From Nitrososphaerales archaeon (GTDB lineage: Archaea; Thermoproteota; Nitrososphaeria; Conexivisphaerales; UBA164), in NCBI GenBank assembly GCA_023256355.1, contig JAGDXJ010000053.1, positions 75,957-127,566 of the forward strand: a stretch of 51,610 nucleotides of DNA, read 5' to 3'. Of this stretch, positions 8,506 to 17,328 are shown one piece after another. Positions within the stretch are counted from its first letter, which is position 1. Each line of letters opens with the position of its first letter. The notes under the pieces are model-generated. The model ran no database searches, had not been told where the DNA came from, and was given only the letters and a program-made list of their open reading frames with translations. The position numbers were made by a program, and so were the translations under genes.

Positions 8506-9468
8506 TTATAGTGACCCAAACATTATAAACAATATAATTATAAAGGCAAAAGATACTACATAAATAGTCTTCCTTCCTTTTGAAAGAGGTGATACAGAAT
8601 CTAGAAGTTCAGTTCTATGGGCATTCTGGACAAAGATTACAGCAAGAGCCAGCACAAAATAACCCAAAAAGCTCATTATTATTATGCTAATTAAATCCAA
8701 AACCAGAGAGCTTTTTTCAAGGCTTGATATTAGAAGCCCGCCATCCAAACTTGTTGCTGGTAAGAAATTAATAAAAAGAATCGTTATTCCTAGCATTGAG
8801 CCTTCTAAAAATAGATTTTTGCTGTTAAAAATTCCGCTTAGAAACTGGTTTAAAAAAGGTTCTGTTAGTTGTTTTGAAAAGTTTATGTTTATCCTGAAAC
8901 TAAATATTAAAAAGATGATAACGCCTAAAAGCGCTGCTAGATATGGATAAAAAGCTTCATCGAAAAGTGAATCTCTGTTTATTGTTGAATCTGTTCCAGT
9001 TGTTATAAATCCCATAAATGGCATTATGCCCGGGATTCCAGGGATTGAATAAGAGCTAAGACGTTGTCCCTTTTTTAAATATGATATGATATACTTAGAT
9101 GTCTCATGAAGAGCAAGCATAGCAAGTATAGGCGCTTCATACGCAAGCATATATTCACTATAGCTACCCAGTCTGTAATAACCGTCTAAAATTATGCTTC
9201 CCAGAGAAGCTATTAGGAGTAATAGTCGATAAATGCTGTTTTTAGGCATTATCAAACTTTTTTTTACAACTTTTAATATGTATTTAGAGCCGTGCTTTTC
9301 TAGCCTTGGTATATAATCTGTTTCTTTAATATCGTTATAAAAGCTGGCAAAAGTTTTTTTAAAGTCAAGAGAGTCACGGCTAATTATTTCAAATTCATAG
9401 CCATTTTCTATGTGAAACTCATCTTCTATAATAAAATATTTATTTACTAAGTTTTCTATTTCGTCCAT
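8506..9468 (-). CDS. M50-like membrane protein with degenerate zinc site
   Basis: A 320-residue integral membrane protein with a soluble N-terminal part (1-75) and about six hydrophobic segments. The layout is that of site-2-protease family members of the archaeal/plant EGY type: a HExxH-like element at 121-125 followed by PGIPGIMPFMGF at about 143-154, then a third-ligand element LPATSLDGG ending at 244. The first motif reads HETSK, so the second zinc histidine is a lysine. First His, Glu and the LDGG Asp are kept. The protein may be a non-proteolytic relative or use another ligand. No partner gene is adjacent. The family call is firm in topology; activity is doubtful. Confidence 0.68.
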   Translation of the reverse strand: MDEIENLVNKYFIIEDEFHIENGYEFEIISRDSLDFKKTFASFYNDIKETDYIPRLEKHGSKYILKVVKKSLIMPKNSIYRLLLLIASLGSIILDGYYRLGSYSEYMLAYEAPILAMLALHETSKYIISYLKKGQRLSSYSIPGIPGIMPFMGFITTGTDSTINRDSLFDEAFYPYLAALLGVIIFLIFSFRININFSKQLTEPFLNQFLSGIFNSKNLFLEGSMLGITILFINFLPATSLDGGLLISSLEKSSLVLDLISIIIMSFLGYFVLALAVIFVQNAHRTELLDSVSPLSKGRKTIYVVSFAFIIILFIMFGSL

Positions 9469-9590
9469 TCTTTCTTGTTTTAAATATTACAAAATCCAGT
9501 TTAAAAGCTCTCGCATGGTTTTCCATTATTTGTTTTTTATACTTATTTTTTATCAATGGTTTCTCACTTTTTAAAATCAAATAAATAAGG

Positions 9591-10201
<611 letters not shown>

Positions 10202-10814
10202 TTTTTCTAACTTTTACGAAGTTAAGTTTTTCATATACTTTTATGGCTTCTTCATTAGTTACTCTTACTTCTAAGTAGACCTCGTGGCATCCTCTGTTTT
10301 TCATTTTTTCAATTGCCGTCTGAAGCAAGGCGGTTCCTATCCCTTTTCTTCTATGTTCGGGCAAAACCGCAATCGACACCACATGTCCTTGTTTTACTAT
10401 TGAAAAACCAAAATGTGAAAGCCCTCTTTCTATTCTGTTCATTGTATATCCTACTGCATTGTTATTAATCCATGCAATAAGAAAGCCCTCAGGGAAATTT
10501 CTATAAACTTCAAGGTAAAATTCAAAAGTGTAATGTTCAGGAAGTGTCTTTTCGTTAATCTTTATTGCTTCCCAGATATCATTTTCGTTGGCTTCACGTA
10601 TTTCATATTCTCCAATCTTTATCAACGCCTAATAATTTACTTGAATACATCTAATAAGCTTTTTCACTTTATACATGCTATATTTGATAAGGTTTTGCAA
10701 GAGCGAAAGTTAAGAAAATTTGAAGAATATTCAGCTAAGCTTTAATTCAGATTATAAAAAACCTTTGTTTTTAGAATCTTGAAGTAAGAAGAACTACTAC
10801 GCATCATTTAATTC

Positions 10815-10832
10815 TTCAACTTAAATAGCTTA
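10815..10832 (+). promoter_or_regulatory. Probable promoter of the large structured RNA
   Basis: The segment cttaaatagc after an A-rich stretch resembles a BRE/TATA element and lies roughly 30 nt before the first base of the proposed terminal helix of the RNA at 10858. Confidence 0.35.
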
Positions 10833-10854
10833 AGAAATTTAATGTCTTTTGATA

Positions 10855-11235
10855 AAAGCGGTCAGCGTCGCTGAAATGTAAAGGATAAAAGACCCTCGTC
10901 CATTTTAACTATGTGCGTGGTAAGGGGTAGAAGTCCCCTTTCTTAAGCTGTAGATAGCCCCCTTAGAAATGTTTTTTAAAGGCTTCAGAACACGATCTTT
11001 ACAGGCTGATGCACAACCATGAAAAGAACGTTTAGATTCTGCGAACCTATTTAGGAGGAATACGCGATGCCTTTAAAGAAGGCCAGAACTCTGATCGAGT
11101 AAAAACAGCGATAACTGGGCTTTGCCTGTGGAACGCAGGCGAGATGCTGAATGATCATGCCAGACATGATGAAATACAAACCATTACTTATGCGAAAGCA
11201 AGCCAGCGATAAACTGGGAAGCCCTGGCCGCAAGG
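10855..11235 (+). ncRNA. Large structured RNA, candidate RNase P RNA
   Basis: About 380 nt with no credible reading frame, richer in G+C than its flanks and full of stem-loops. The two ends pair: GCGGTCAG (10858-10865) with CTGGCCGC (11224-11231). Just inside, TCGCTG (10868-10873) pairs with CAGCGA (11204-11209), followed on the 5' side by a hairpin AAATG...CATTT. This is the nested P1/P2/P3 order of RNase P RNA. A possible P4 is AAG-U-CCC (about 10931-10937) with GGGCTT (11117-11122), including the bulged U. GATGCTGAATGA and AAGGCCAGAACTC resemble conserved regions IV and III. The match to consensus is imperfect and the order of the last elements is ambiguous, so this is a candidate. SRP RNA was considered and its helix-8 motif is absent. 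Confidence 0.45.
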
Positions 11236-11485
11236 TCAGGGTAGTTCACCAAACGTCTATTATATTGTTGATTAGGATACAAACTACTTTATAAGCCAAG
11301 TAAACATATGCTTAAGTTTTGATAATCGCAACTAAATGTTAATTAAAAGTGTAGTTATCTAACAGTGAGATAAATTTGTTAGTTTTTATATAATAATTTA
11401 TATAATTATAAAAATTATCTATTGGTAATTTTTTATAAAATGTTTTAATTAAAAATCATCAGAGAACTTGATAATGATAAATGTG
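11236..11485. other. AT-rich intergenic region
   Basis: About 250 bp between the structured RNA and the end of the Cas4-like gene. It is strongly AT-rich with oligo-T runs that could terminate both transcripts. No gene, repeat or tRNA is visible. Confidence 0.5.
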
Positions 11486-12160
11486 TCAAAGAGGACCAGG
11501 GTTGCACGTGTTTAAATAAGGACATTTTTTACATTCCCATTTTTTCCCTTCTTGATAAGACTCAGGAGGTGGTGGTGAATTTATAGATATATAATAGTCA
11601 AGCATAACTACTCTTTCATAAAGTTTTTTCATCATTTCATCGTTTTTTATTACTTTAAATACTTTGATATTTCCATCTCTTTTATTCCAATACAGTAGAT
11701 ACCCTTCGTCAAAGTTCAAAGCCTGCATATAGGTATGTAATTGTAAAACATGGCTTTCGTATGGGGTATCAGGAATTTTACTCGCGCTTTTAACTTCTAT
11801 CAGATATTTTTTGCCTTCTAAATCAGCTATTATAACATCTACTCGTCCACTTAACTTTATTTTATCTGTTATTTCAAGACCGATCTTCGCCTCGACACTT
11901 TCTACATTGACTTTCTCTCCAAACGCTTTAACAACCAATTCATGAACACCTTTTCCTGTCATAAAAATAACAAGCTCTTCAGAAGTTACAGACTCTCCAA
12001 GTGTATAGATGTAATACTGTTTTCTTAAACAAGAACCTATGTATGAAGGATAGTAAACTCCCTTTATAATCTGATGTTCTGATTTTTCCTTTTTCCACAA
12101 AGAATCTAAACCGTCTTTTAATATACGTTCAAGCTTTTCTTCTTCAGAATCTTTATTCAT
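11486..12160 (-). CDS. Cas4/Dna2-like PD-(D/E)xK nuclease with Fe-S cysteines
   Basis: A 224-residue RecB-family nuclease. The core shows H73, D108 in SGRVDVII, the E-V-K pair at 122-124 in YLIEVKS and the QLHTY motif at 140-144. Four cysteines, C44 near the N-terminus and C210, C213 and C219 at the C-terminus, match the 4Fe-4S ligands of Cas4, AddB and Dna2. Such enzymes cut or resect single-stranded DNA ends. No CRISPR repeats or other cas genes are in the window, so a CRISPR role is unsupported. It is divergent from the SMC-like operon across about 120 bp and may share its promoter region. A joint role in DNA-end processing is an inference from this arrangement. Confidence 0.8.
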   Translation of the reverse strand: MNKDSEEEKLERILKDGLDSLWKKEKSEHQIIKGVYYPSYIGSCLRKQYYIYTLGESVTSEELVIFMTGKGVHELVVKAFGEKVNVESVEAKIGLEITDKIKLSGRVDVIIADLEGKKYLIEVKSASKIPDTPYESHVLQLHTYMQALNFDEGYLLYWNKRDGNIKVFKVIKNDEMMKKLYERVVMLDYYISINSPPPPESYQEGKKWECKKCPYLNTCNPGPL

Positions 12161-12279
12161 GAGATTAAAAAATTATTGTAGTTGGCATTTATAAATAGTG
12201 CTTTAAACTTAAGTTGTTTTTACTAAAAGTTAGATTCTTTCAACAACTTCAGATAAAGCTATATTAAATTAATGATATT

Positions 12280-14037
12280 TTGTTTGGGTTGAGCAAGGCT
12301 ATAATAAAAGAAGTCATACTAGAAAATTTTATGAGTTATAAATATGGAAGAATATCGTTAAAACCAAGGTTTAATTTTATAACTGGGCCAAACGGTGCAG
12401 GAAAAAGCGCTATCCTTCTTGGTATGTCTTTGGCTATGGGTCAGCTTTCTACAGAAAGGAGCAGAAAACTGGCTGATCTAGTCAGGAGAGGAGAAGATAT
12501 AGGCAGGGTTTCACTAGTGCTTAACAACTTAAGAGAAAACGGGAAAAGACCTTTTCCGGCTTATAACAAAGATGAAATAATGCTTTCAAGATACTTGCGA
12601 AAAGACGGATCTTACTGGTTTGAAATAGATTATAAAGAAGCATCTAGACAGCAGGTTCTTGACCTTCTAAAGAGGGTAGGCATAGATCCGAACAACCTTT
12701 TAATAATAATGCCTCAGGGGATGGTAGATGAATTTATTATGATAAAGCCCGAGGATAAGCTTAAAATGGTCGAGGAAGCTCTCGGCATAGCCAGCATAAG
12801 AGAAAATCTCCTTGGTGCAAAAAATCGTTTAAAAAACATAATCGCAGAAGAAAATCAATATCAAGATCTTATAGGAAAGGCTATGGATTCTCTAGAAAAA
12901 TGGCGTGAAGAATATGATAGACTAGTGATGAGCAGACAGCTTAAACAGAAACTGGAAGAGCTAAATGCAGAATACGCTTGGGCTGAAGTTTTAAAGCTCG
13001 AAAGATCAATTAATAATCTTAACGAAAAGATAAGCAGGATTAGCGAAGAAATTTCTACGCTGGTGGCTAAAAACAAAGAAACCATATCAGATTTTGAATC
13101 AGATAGAAAGAAGTTCAGCACTATTATTCAAATAATAAAAGACGGCACAGCAAAAGTATATAAAGGCGATGAAAAATCTATTACAATAATTTACGATTCA
13201 ATTAATGAAATTAACCCTCTTTTGGAAAGCATGCTTGAAAAGTACTCAAAGGTAAAGGTAGGAGAATACAGAATAGAGTCTTTGCAATCTGATCTTAAGG
13301 AACTCACCAAAGAGCTCGACTCGATAAAAAACGAGTTAAACGAGGCTTTGAAAAAGACAACAGGTCAGAGGCCGGCATCTGTAAGGACAATATCTGAAAT
13401 AGAAGATGAGATAAAAACTGTTAACGCACAGCTTAAAGTCCTTGGCGATGTAAATCAAGAAGCAGAAAAGGTATATCTTGAATTCAAGGCTAAAGTGGAC
13501 GAATACAAGGAAAAGCTTGAAGAAGTAAGAAAAAACAAGGAAAAAACATTAAAAGAAATAGAAAGTAGGTCTGAAGAATGGAAAGAAGTTATAAGGAAGA
13601 CGATTTCCGAAATAAACGGAAAGTATAACGAAATTATGTCGAGGATAAACGCAAGCGGCAAAGTGATACTCGTTAATGAAAACGATCCAGAAAATGCAGG
13701 TCTGAGACTTTATGCAAGCTTTGTAGGAACTGATTTGATACCATTGGACAGCTTTTCGCAGAGCGGCGGTGAGTTGAGCGCAGCAGTCACTGCTTTTTTG
13801 CTCGCTGTGCAGATGTACATAGTTTCTCCATTCAGAGCTCTAGATGAGTTTGACGTTCATATGGATCCAATAATCAGAGAAAAGTTCATCAAAGCTATAT
13901 ATGAAGTATCACAGGGCAGTGAAACACAATACCTCATCATAACTCCTAATTTTCCAAGTTTCTATGCACCAGATATAAACTTTATAATAGTTCAGAAAAG
14001 TCAGAGCGGAAGCGCCCCTAAGGTGATAGCAAAGTGA
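12280..14037 (+). CDS. Short SMC5/6-like ATPase
   Basis: A 585-residue SMC/Rad50-superfamily ATPase. Head parts: Walker A GPNGAGKS (36-43), an IIMPQGMVDEF segment (142-152) as in SMC6-type heads, ABC signature QSGGELSA (494-501) and Walker B RALDEFDVHMD (519-529). LDEFDV...MD is typical of SMC6 rather than Rad50 or condensin SMC. Two short coiled coils (about 205-285 and 330-450) flank a small central segment at about 285-325 that would be a miniature hinge. No CxxC zinc hook is present. The arm is far shorter than in canonical SMC. The start is TTG at 12280 or, equally plausible, TTG at 12289. The next two genes overlap it and each other. It may be related to archaeal coalescin-like SMC proteins; alignment is needed to decide. 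Confidence 0.78.
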   Translation: MFGLSKAIIKEVILENFMSYKYGRISLKPRFNFITGPNGAGKSAILLGMSLAMGQLSTERSRKLADLVRRGEDIGRVSLVLNNLRENGKRPFPAYNKDEIMLSRYLRKDGSYWFEIDYKEASRQQVLDLLKRVGIDPNNLLIIMPQGMVDEFIMIKPEDKLKMVEEALGIASIRENLLGAKNRLKNIIAEENQYQDLIGKAMDSLEKWREEYDRLVMSRQLKQKLEELNAEYAWAEVLKLERSINNLNEKISRISEEISTLVAKNKETISDFESDRKKFSTIIQIIKDGTAKVYKGDEKSITIIYDSINEINPLLESMLEKYSKVKVGEYRIESLQSDLKELTKELDSIKNELNEALKKTTGQRPASVRTISEIEDEIKTVNAQLKVLGDVNQEAEKVYLEFKAKVDEYKEKLEEVRKNKEKTLKEIESRSEEWKEVIRKTISEINGKYNEIMSRINASGKVILVNENDPENAGLRLYASFVGTDLIPLDSFSQSGGELSAAVTAFLLAVQMYIVSPFRALDEFDVHMDPIIREKFIKAIYEVSQGSETQYLIITPNFPSFYAPDINFIIVQKSQSGSAPKVIAK

Positions 14038-14744
14038 ACAATAAAGAAGAAGAGTTTAAGAAGATAATAGAGCTACCAGAAGCTCTTAAAAAACTTGGCG
14101 GAGATCCGTTTGCTGTAAACGTTGAAGAGCTTTTGCAGAAAATAAATGCAAACAAGCTCAAAGACAGGGTTAAATCTTTAAAATATGAATCTCAGGCATT
14201 AAATTCCGTATCCATTGTTGTTGAAAAACAGGAAGAATGGGTGCTTGACGCGCTTAAAGGTTTGAAGATAGACCCTCAGCTCATAAAAGAAAAGGTAAAG
14301 CAGATGCCTTTTAAAGATCTAGGTCTTATACTTGCAAAACACACAACCCCTACGCTAGGTATCAAAAGAATCAGCCGTGAAAGAATAAAGATGGCTGTTG
14401 AATATTTGGGTCTGGTAGAGCCATGGGGTAAAAAAGCCAGTTTGGGAAGCGTTACAAGACATGAAAATGAGTACACACAGAACATCGTTTTTGACAAGAG
14501 GTTTGAAGAAGAAGCTATGGAATTTTACGAAAAAAGTTTAAAAGAAGAACTTCAAAAATCTAAAACTGTGCCTTATAAGGGGTTTATTGATAAGTTTGAT
14601 GAAAAACTTAAAGTGGCGTTTTATATAGCTTACCTTTCTACTGTTGGCTTACTTTCGGTTATAAGAAATCCGCTAACTGGGGAAACTCTTATAACCTCTC
14701 CCCGTGGCGGAGAATTTGAAAGCGTGGCGATACCATTTGGCTGA
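14034..14744 (+). CDS. Unknown helical protein in kleisin position of SMC operon
   Basis: A 236-residue, largely alpha-helical protein that I do not recognise by motif. It starts on a GTG overlapping the SMC-like stop (GTGA). The N-terminal 60 residues are charged helix, the middle (about 60-160) contains two or three amphipathic helices, and the C-terminal third (about 185-236) could be a winged helix with a wing at NPLTGETLITS. A helical N-domain, linker and C-terminal winged helix would be kleisin architecture, and the position between an SMC-like ATPase and a winged-helix protein is that of ScpA or MukF-type subunits. This is inference from order and fold guess, not homology. Confidence 0.5.
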   Translation: MNNKEEEFKKIIELPEALKKLGGDPFAVNVEELLQKINANKLKDRVKSLKYESQALNSVSIVVEKQEEWVLDALKGLKIDPQLIKEKVKQMPFKDLGLILAKHTTPTLGIKRISRERIKMAVEYLGLVEPWGKKASLGSVTRHENEYTQNIVFDKRFEEEAMEFYEKSLKEELQKSKTVPYKGFIDKFDEKLKVAFYIAYLSTVGLLSVIRNPLTGETLITSPRGGEFESVAIPFG

Positions 14745-15273
14745 AGAAGAACTCCAAAAAAAGGCCTTAAAGGCGCTAAGGCTTTTGTTGATCGAAACGT
14801 CTTCTTTACCAGGTTTAAAGGGCTGGGAGTTAAAGAAGAATCTTGGAAAAGATTATCTTGAGGCAATAAAGGTCGCTTCACTCGAAGCGGATAAATTAGG
14901 TATGAAAATAACAATAGTCCCCGATGATGAAGCGCCCAAGGACTTTGAAAAGGCTAGATTTGTCTTGATGACGAAGGAGCCACTTTCTGAAGCAGATTAC
15001 GGTAGGTGGCTCCGCATAGAAGAAATAGCTTCGTTAGCAATGATTCTTGTAGAAATTTCTCTGAGGGGAGGATCTGTACCTCTTGAAGTTATTATAAGGA
15101 TCTTGACAGAAAAGCTTCCTAGATGGAGGGTTAATCAAATAATATCTAAGCTGGAAAGGCTTGGATACATAAAAGAAGAGAACGGGATTGTTTTTGAGGA
15201 TTGGAGGTCAAAAGTTGAAATAGACGAAACAGGGTTCATAAAAGACATAATACTTTACAGACAAGATAAATAA
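14737..15273 (+). CDS. Winged-helix protein in KITE position of SMC operon
   Basis: A protein of about 178 residues starting from the TTG at 14737, which overlaps the previous stop by 8 nt; a GTG at 14704 would add 11 residues and lengthen the overlap to 41 nt. Two winged-helix-like parts are visible. The first has LKGWELKKNLGKDYLEAIKV followed by a strand KITIVPDD. The second has SVPLEVIIRILTEKLPRWRV, helix QIISKLERLGYIK and a wing at EENGIVFED. Tandem winged helices beside an SMC and a helical protein are the pattern of KITE subunits (ScpB, MukE, Nse1/Nse3). A plain DNA-binding regulator is the alternative. Translational coupling with the ATPase favours a complex subunit. Confidence 0.5.
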   Translation: MAEEELQKKALKALRLLLIETSSLPGLKGWELKKNLGKDYLEAIKVASLEADKLGMKITIVPDDEAPKDFEKARFVLMTKEPLSEADYGRWLRIEEIASLAMILVEISLRGGSVPLEVIIRILTEKLPRWRVNQIISKLERLGYIKEENGIVFEDWRSKVEIDETGFIKDIILYRQDK

Positions 15274-15378
15274 GTCTTCATAAACTATACTTTTTAAAAA
15301 ATCATGATAAGAAAATGCTAATCGTTTTTAATTCTTTAAAAAACCGTTTATAATCGTAAATTATATGCATAATAAAAG

Positions 15379-16119
15379 ATGCCCCTTTATGTAAAAGAAC
15401 TTTTTAAATCATACGGCAGTACGGTAGCGGTTAGAGGAATTAGCTTTACAGCCGAGGAAGGTAAGGTTTTTGGGCTACTTGGCCCTAATGGAGCAGGAAA
15501 GACTACGACTCTTAAAATAATTTCAACCGTACTGAGGCCAGATTCAGGAAGCGTTTTTCTTAATGCTGTTGACATAATTAGAATGGCAGAATCTGCAAGA
15601 GAATTTCTTGCATACGTGCCAGAAGATGCAGGAACATACAGAAATCTGACAGGGTATGAACATCTTGAATTCGCTGCTACTGTTTATGCAAGAAACAGAG
15701 ATGAATATAAAGCGTTTTTAGAAGATGGGATAAGGATAGCAGATCTCGGTGATAAAATATACGAAAAAACAAAATCATACAGTAAAGGTATGAAAAGAAG
15801 ACTGCAAATAGCAAGAGCTCTTATGGTAAAACCTAAACTTGCTGTTTTAGATGAACCAACAGCAGGAATAGACGTTTTTCACGCAATTAACATCAGAAAT
15901 TTGATAAAAAAATTTGCTAATAAGAATTCATCTATCGTGATTGTTTCTTCACACAACATGTTTGAAGTAGAAAAGTTATGCGATGAAATAGGAATAATCA
16001 ATGAAGGCGTTTTGCTTAGGGTAGGGTCTATAAAAGAAATAAAAGGCGATAATTCTGACCTAGAAGAAGTATTTATGAAACTTGCTAAAGGGGATCAAAT
16101 GGATAAGAGCATAAGGTGA
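15379..16119 (+). CDS. ABC transporter ATP-binding protein (ABC-2 type exporter)
   Basis: A 246-residue nucleotide-binding subunit with Walker A GPNGAGKT (about 35-42), Q-loop region YVPEDAG, signature SYSKGMKRRL, Walker B LAVLDEPTAGID and H-switch SSHN. It is paired with the permease that begins 10 nt after its stop, so the two form one drug- or lipid-export-type transporter. Substrate is unknown. The signature is SKG instead of SGG, which is common in ABC-2 exporters. A run of AT-rich DNA with a TATA-like sequence precedes the ATG. Confidence 0.9.
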   Translation: MPLYVKELFKSYGSTVAVRGISFTAEEGKVFGLLGPNGAGKTTTLKIISTVLRPDSGSVFLNAVDIIRMAESAREFLAYVPEDAGTYRNLTGYEHLEFAATVYARNRDEYKAFLEDGIRIADLGDKIYEKTKSYSKGMKRRLQIARALMVKPKLAVLDEPTAGIDVFHAINIRNLIKKFANKNSSIVIVSSHNMFEVEKLCDEIGIINEGVLLRVGSIKEIKGDNSDLEEVFMKLAKGDQMDKSIR

Positions 16120-16128
16120 ACCAAGAAA

Positions 16129-17328
16129 ATGAAAAGAAAGATCACTGCCCTCATAAAAAAAGATCTTTTGGATGTTCTTCGAGATCCAAAGGTCTATATA
16201 GGTTTTTTATTGCCTTTGGCAATATTTGCGGCTTTTGGATTTATATCTGCAGTTACAGCACCTCCCTCTTCTGTTCCCCTGAATGTTTATGTCAGCAAAA
16301 ACTGGAGCCTTTTTAATAGCTATCTTTACAGCCAGGGCGTTACGATCACAAGTCAGCCTTATAATTCTGATGCAATAATAAAATTTTATAACAACAGCAA
16401 TTTTATAACTTTTAATGTAACGTTCAACATGAAAGATATAAACCAAATATATTATGCAAAAGCAGAAGCGCTGAATTATATTCTTAACGGTTTTCAGGCA
16501 TATTACAGGAATTATTTGTTAGAAAAAATTGGCGTAGCGAATTTCAAAGTTATATCAAACCCTGTAAATTATTCTTTTATAACAAACATAAATAACGTGA
16601 CTTATTCCTTAAACCCGCTTTATATATTTGAAATGACACAGATTGAAGAATTTGTTGCCCCTACCATTTTGTTTGCGCTTTGTATAGGGATGTCTGAAAT
16701 GGCAGCAACTCTCATAACAGTTGAGCAGGAAGAAAAAACGTTTGAAATGTTATTGAGCATGCCCCTAAAAAGGTATGATATCTTAACGTCCAAAATAATA
16801 TCCTCATTTGTAATATCAATTCTAAGTTCAATGTTTTATCTAGTAGGTTTGATTATATTTTCTAATGAATATTTAACCCTATTAGGAGGAGTAAAAACAG
16901 GCCCTGTTTTTTCTGTAAATGATTTAATTCTTTTGATCTTTATAGTTCTTTTAATAATAAGCACAATTTTTTCGAGCTCGCTCGGAATACTAATAGGCCT
17001 TTTAAGCAAAGATTTGAGGATAGCGAATGTTTACCTTGGAATAATAACAGTTCCTATTCTTATACCGACTCTTTTCTTTATAGCTGGAGGTTCGCTTAGT
17101 TATGTAAGTGGACCTTTTAAGGTACTTTTGCTCTTGTTACCTCCAACATATGCGATAGAAATTACTAGAGCTTTTATAACAAGGTACTTAACAGGCTACT
17201 GGATTTTGGGCATAGTTATAGGGCTGGCAGAAACATTTTTTATCCTTTACATTGCATCATTAATAATAAACGGAGTCAATCTGAAGTCAAAAATAAGTAA
17301 AGAAGTTCAAAACTATCAAGGACGCTAA
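16129..17328 (+). CDS. ABC-2 type permease
   Basis: A 399-residue membrane subunit. One N-terminal transmembrane segment (about 22-42) is followed by a large extracytoplasmic loop of about 130 residues, rich in Asn and Tyr, then about five membrane segments between residues 175 and 390. EEKTFEMLLSMPLKRYDIL after the second segment is the family's coupling helix region. It forms an exporter with the ATPase encoded just upstream. The 3' end overlaps the convergent EcfT gene by about 42 nt. Confidence 0.86.
   Translation: MKRKITALIKKDLLDVLRDPKVYIGFLLPLAIFAAFGFISAVTAPPSSVPLNVYVSKNWSLFNSYLYSQGVTITSQPYNSDAIIKFYNNSNFITFNVTFNMKDINQIYYAKAEALNYILNGFQAYYRNYLLEKIGVANFKVISNPVNYSFITNINNVTYSLNPLYIFEMTQIEEFVAPTILFALCIGMSEMAATLITVEQEEKTFEMLLSMPLKRYDILTSKIISSFVISILSSMFYLVGLIIFSNEYLTLLGGVKTGPVFSVNDLILLIFIVLLIISTIFSSSLGILIGLLSKDLRIANVYLGIITVPILIPTLFFIAGGSLSYVSGPFKVLLLLLPPTYAIEITRAFITRYLTGYWILGIVIGLAETFFILYIASLIINGVNLKSKISKEVQNYQGR

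Noticed and set aside
10855-11235. SRP (7S) RNA
   Set aside because: The conserved helix-8 motif around GGAAG and AGCAG and the Alu-domain UGUAA are not found.
11486-12160. Cas4-like gene as sign of a CRISPR-Cas locus
   Set aside because: No CRISPR repeats or other cas genes occur anywhere in the window; stand-alone Cas4-like nucleases are common in archaea.
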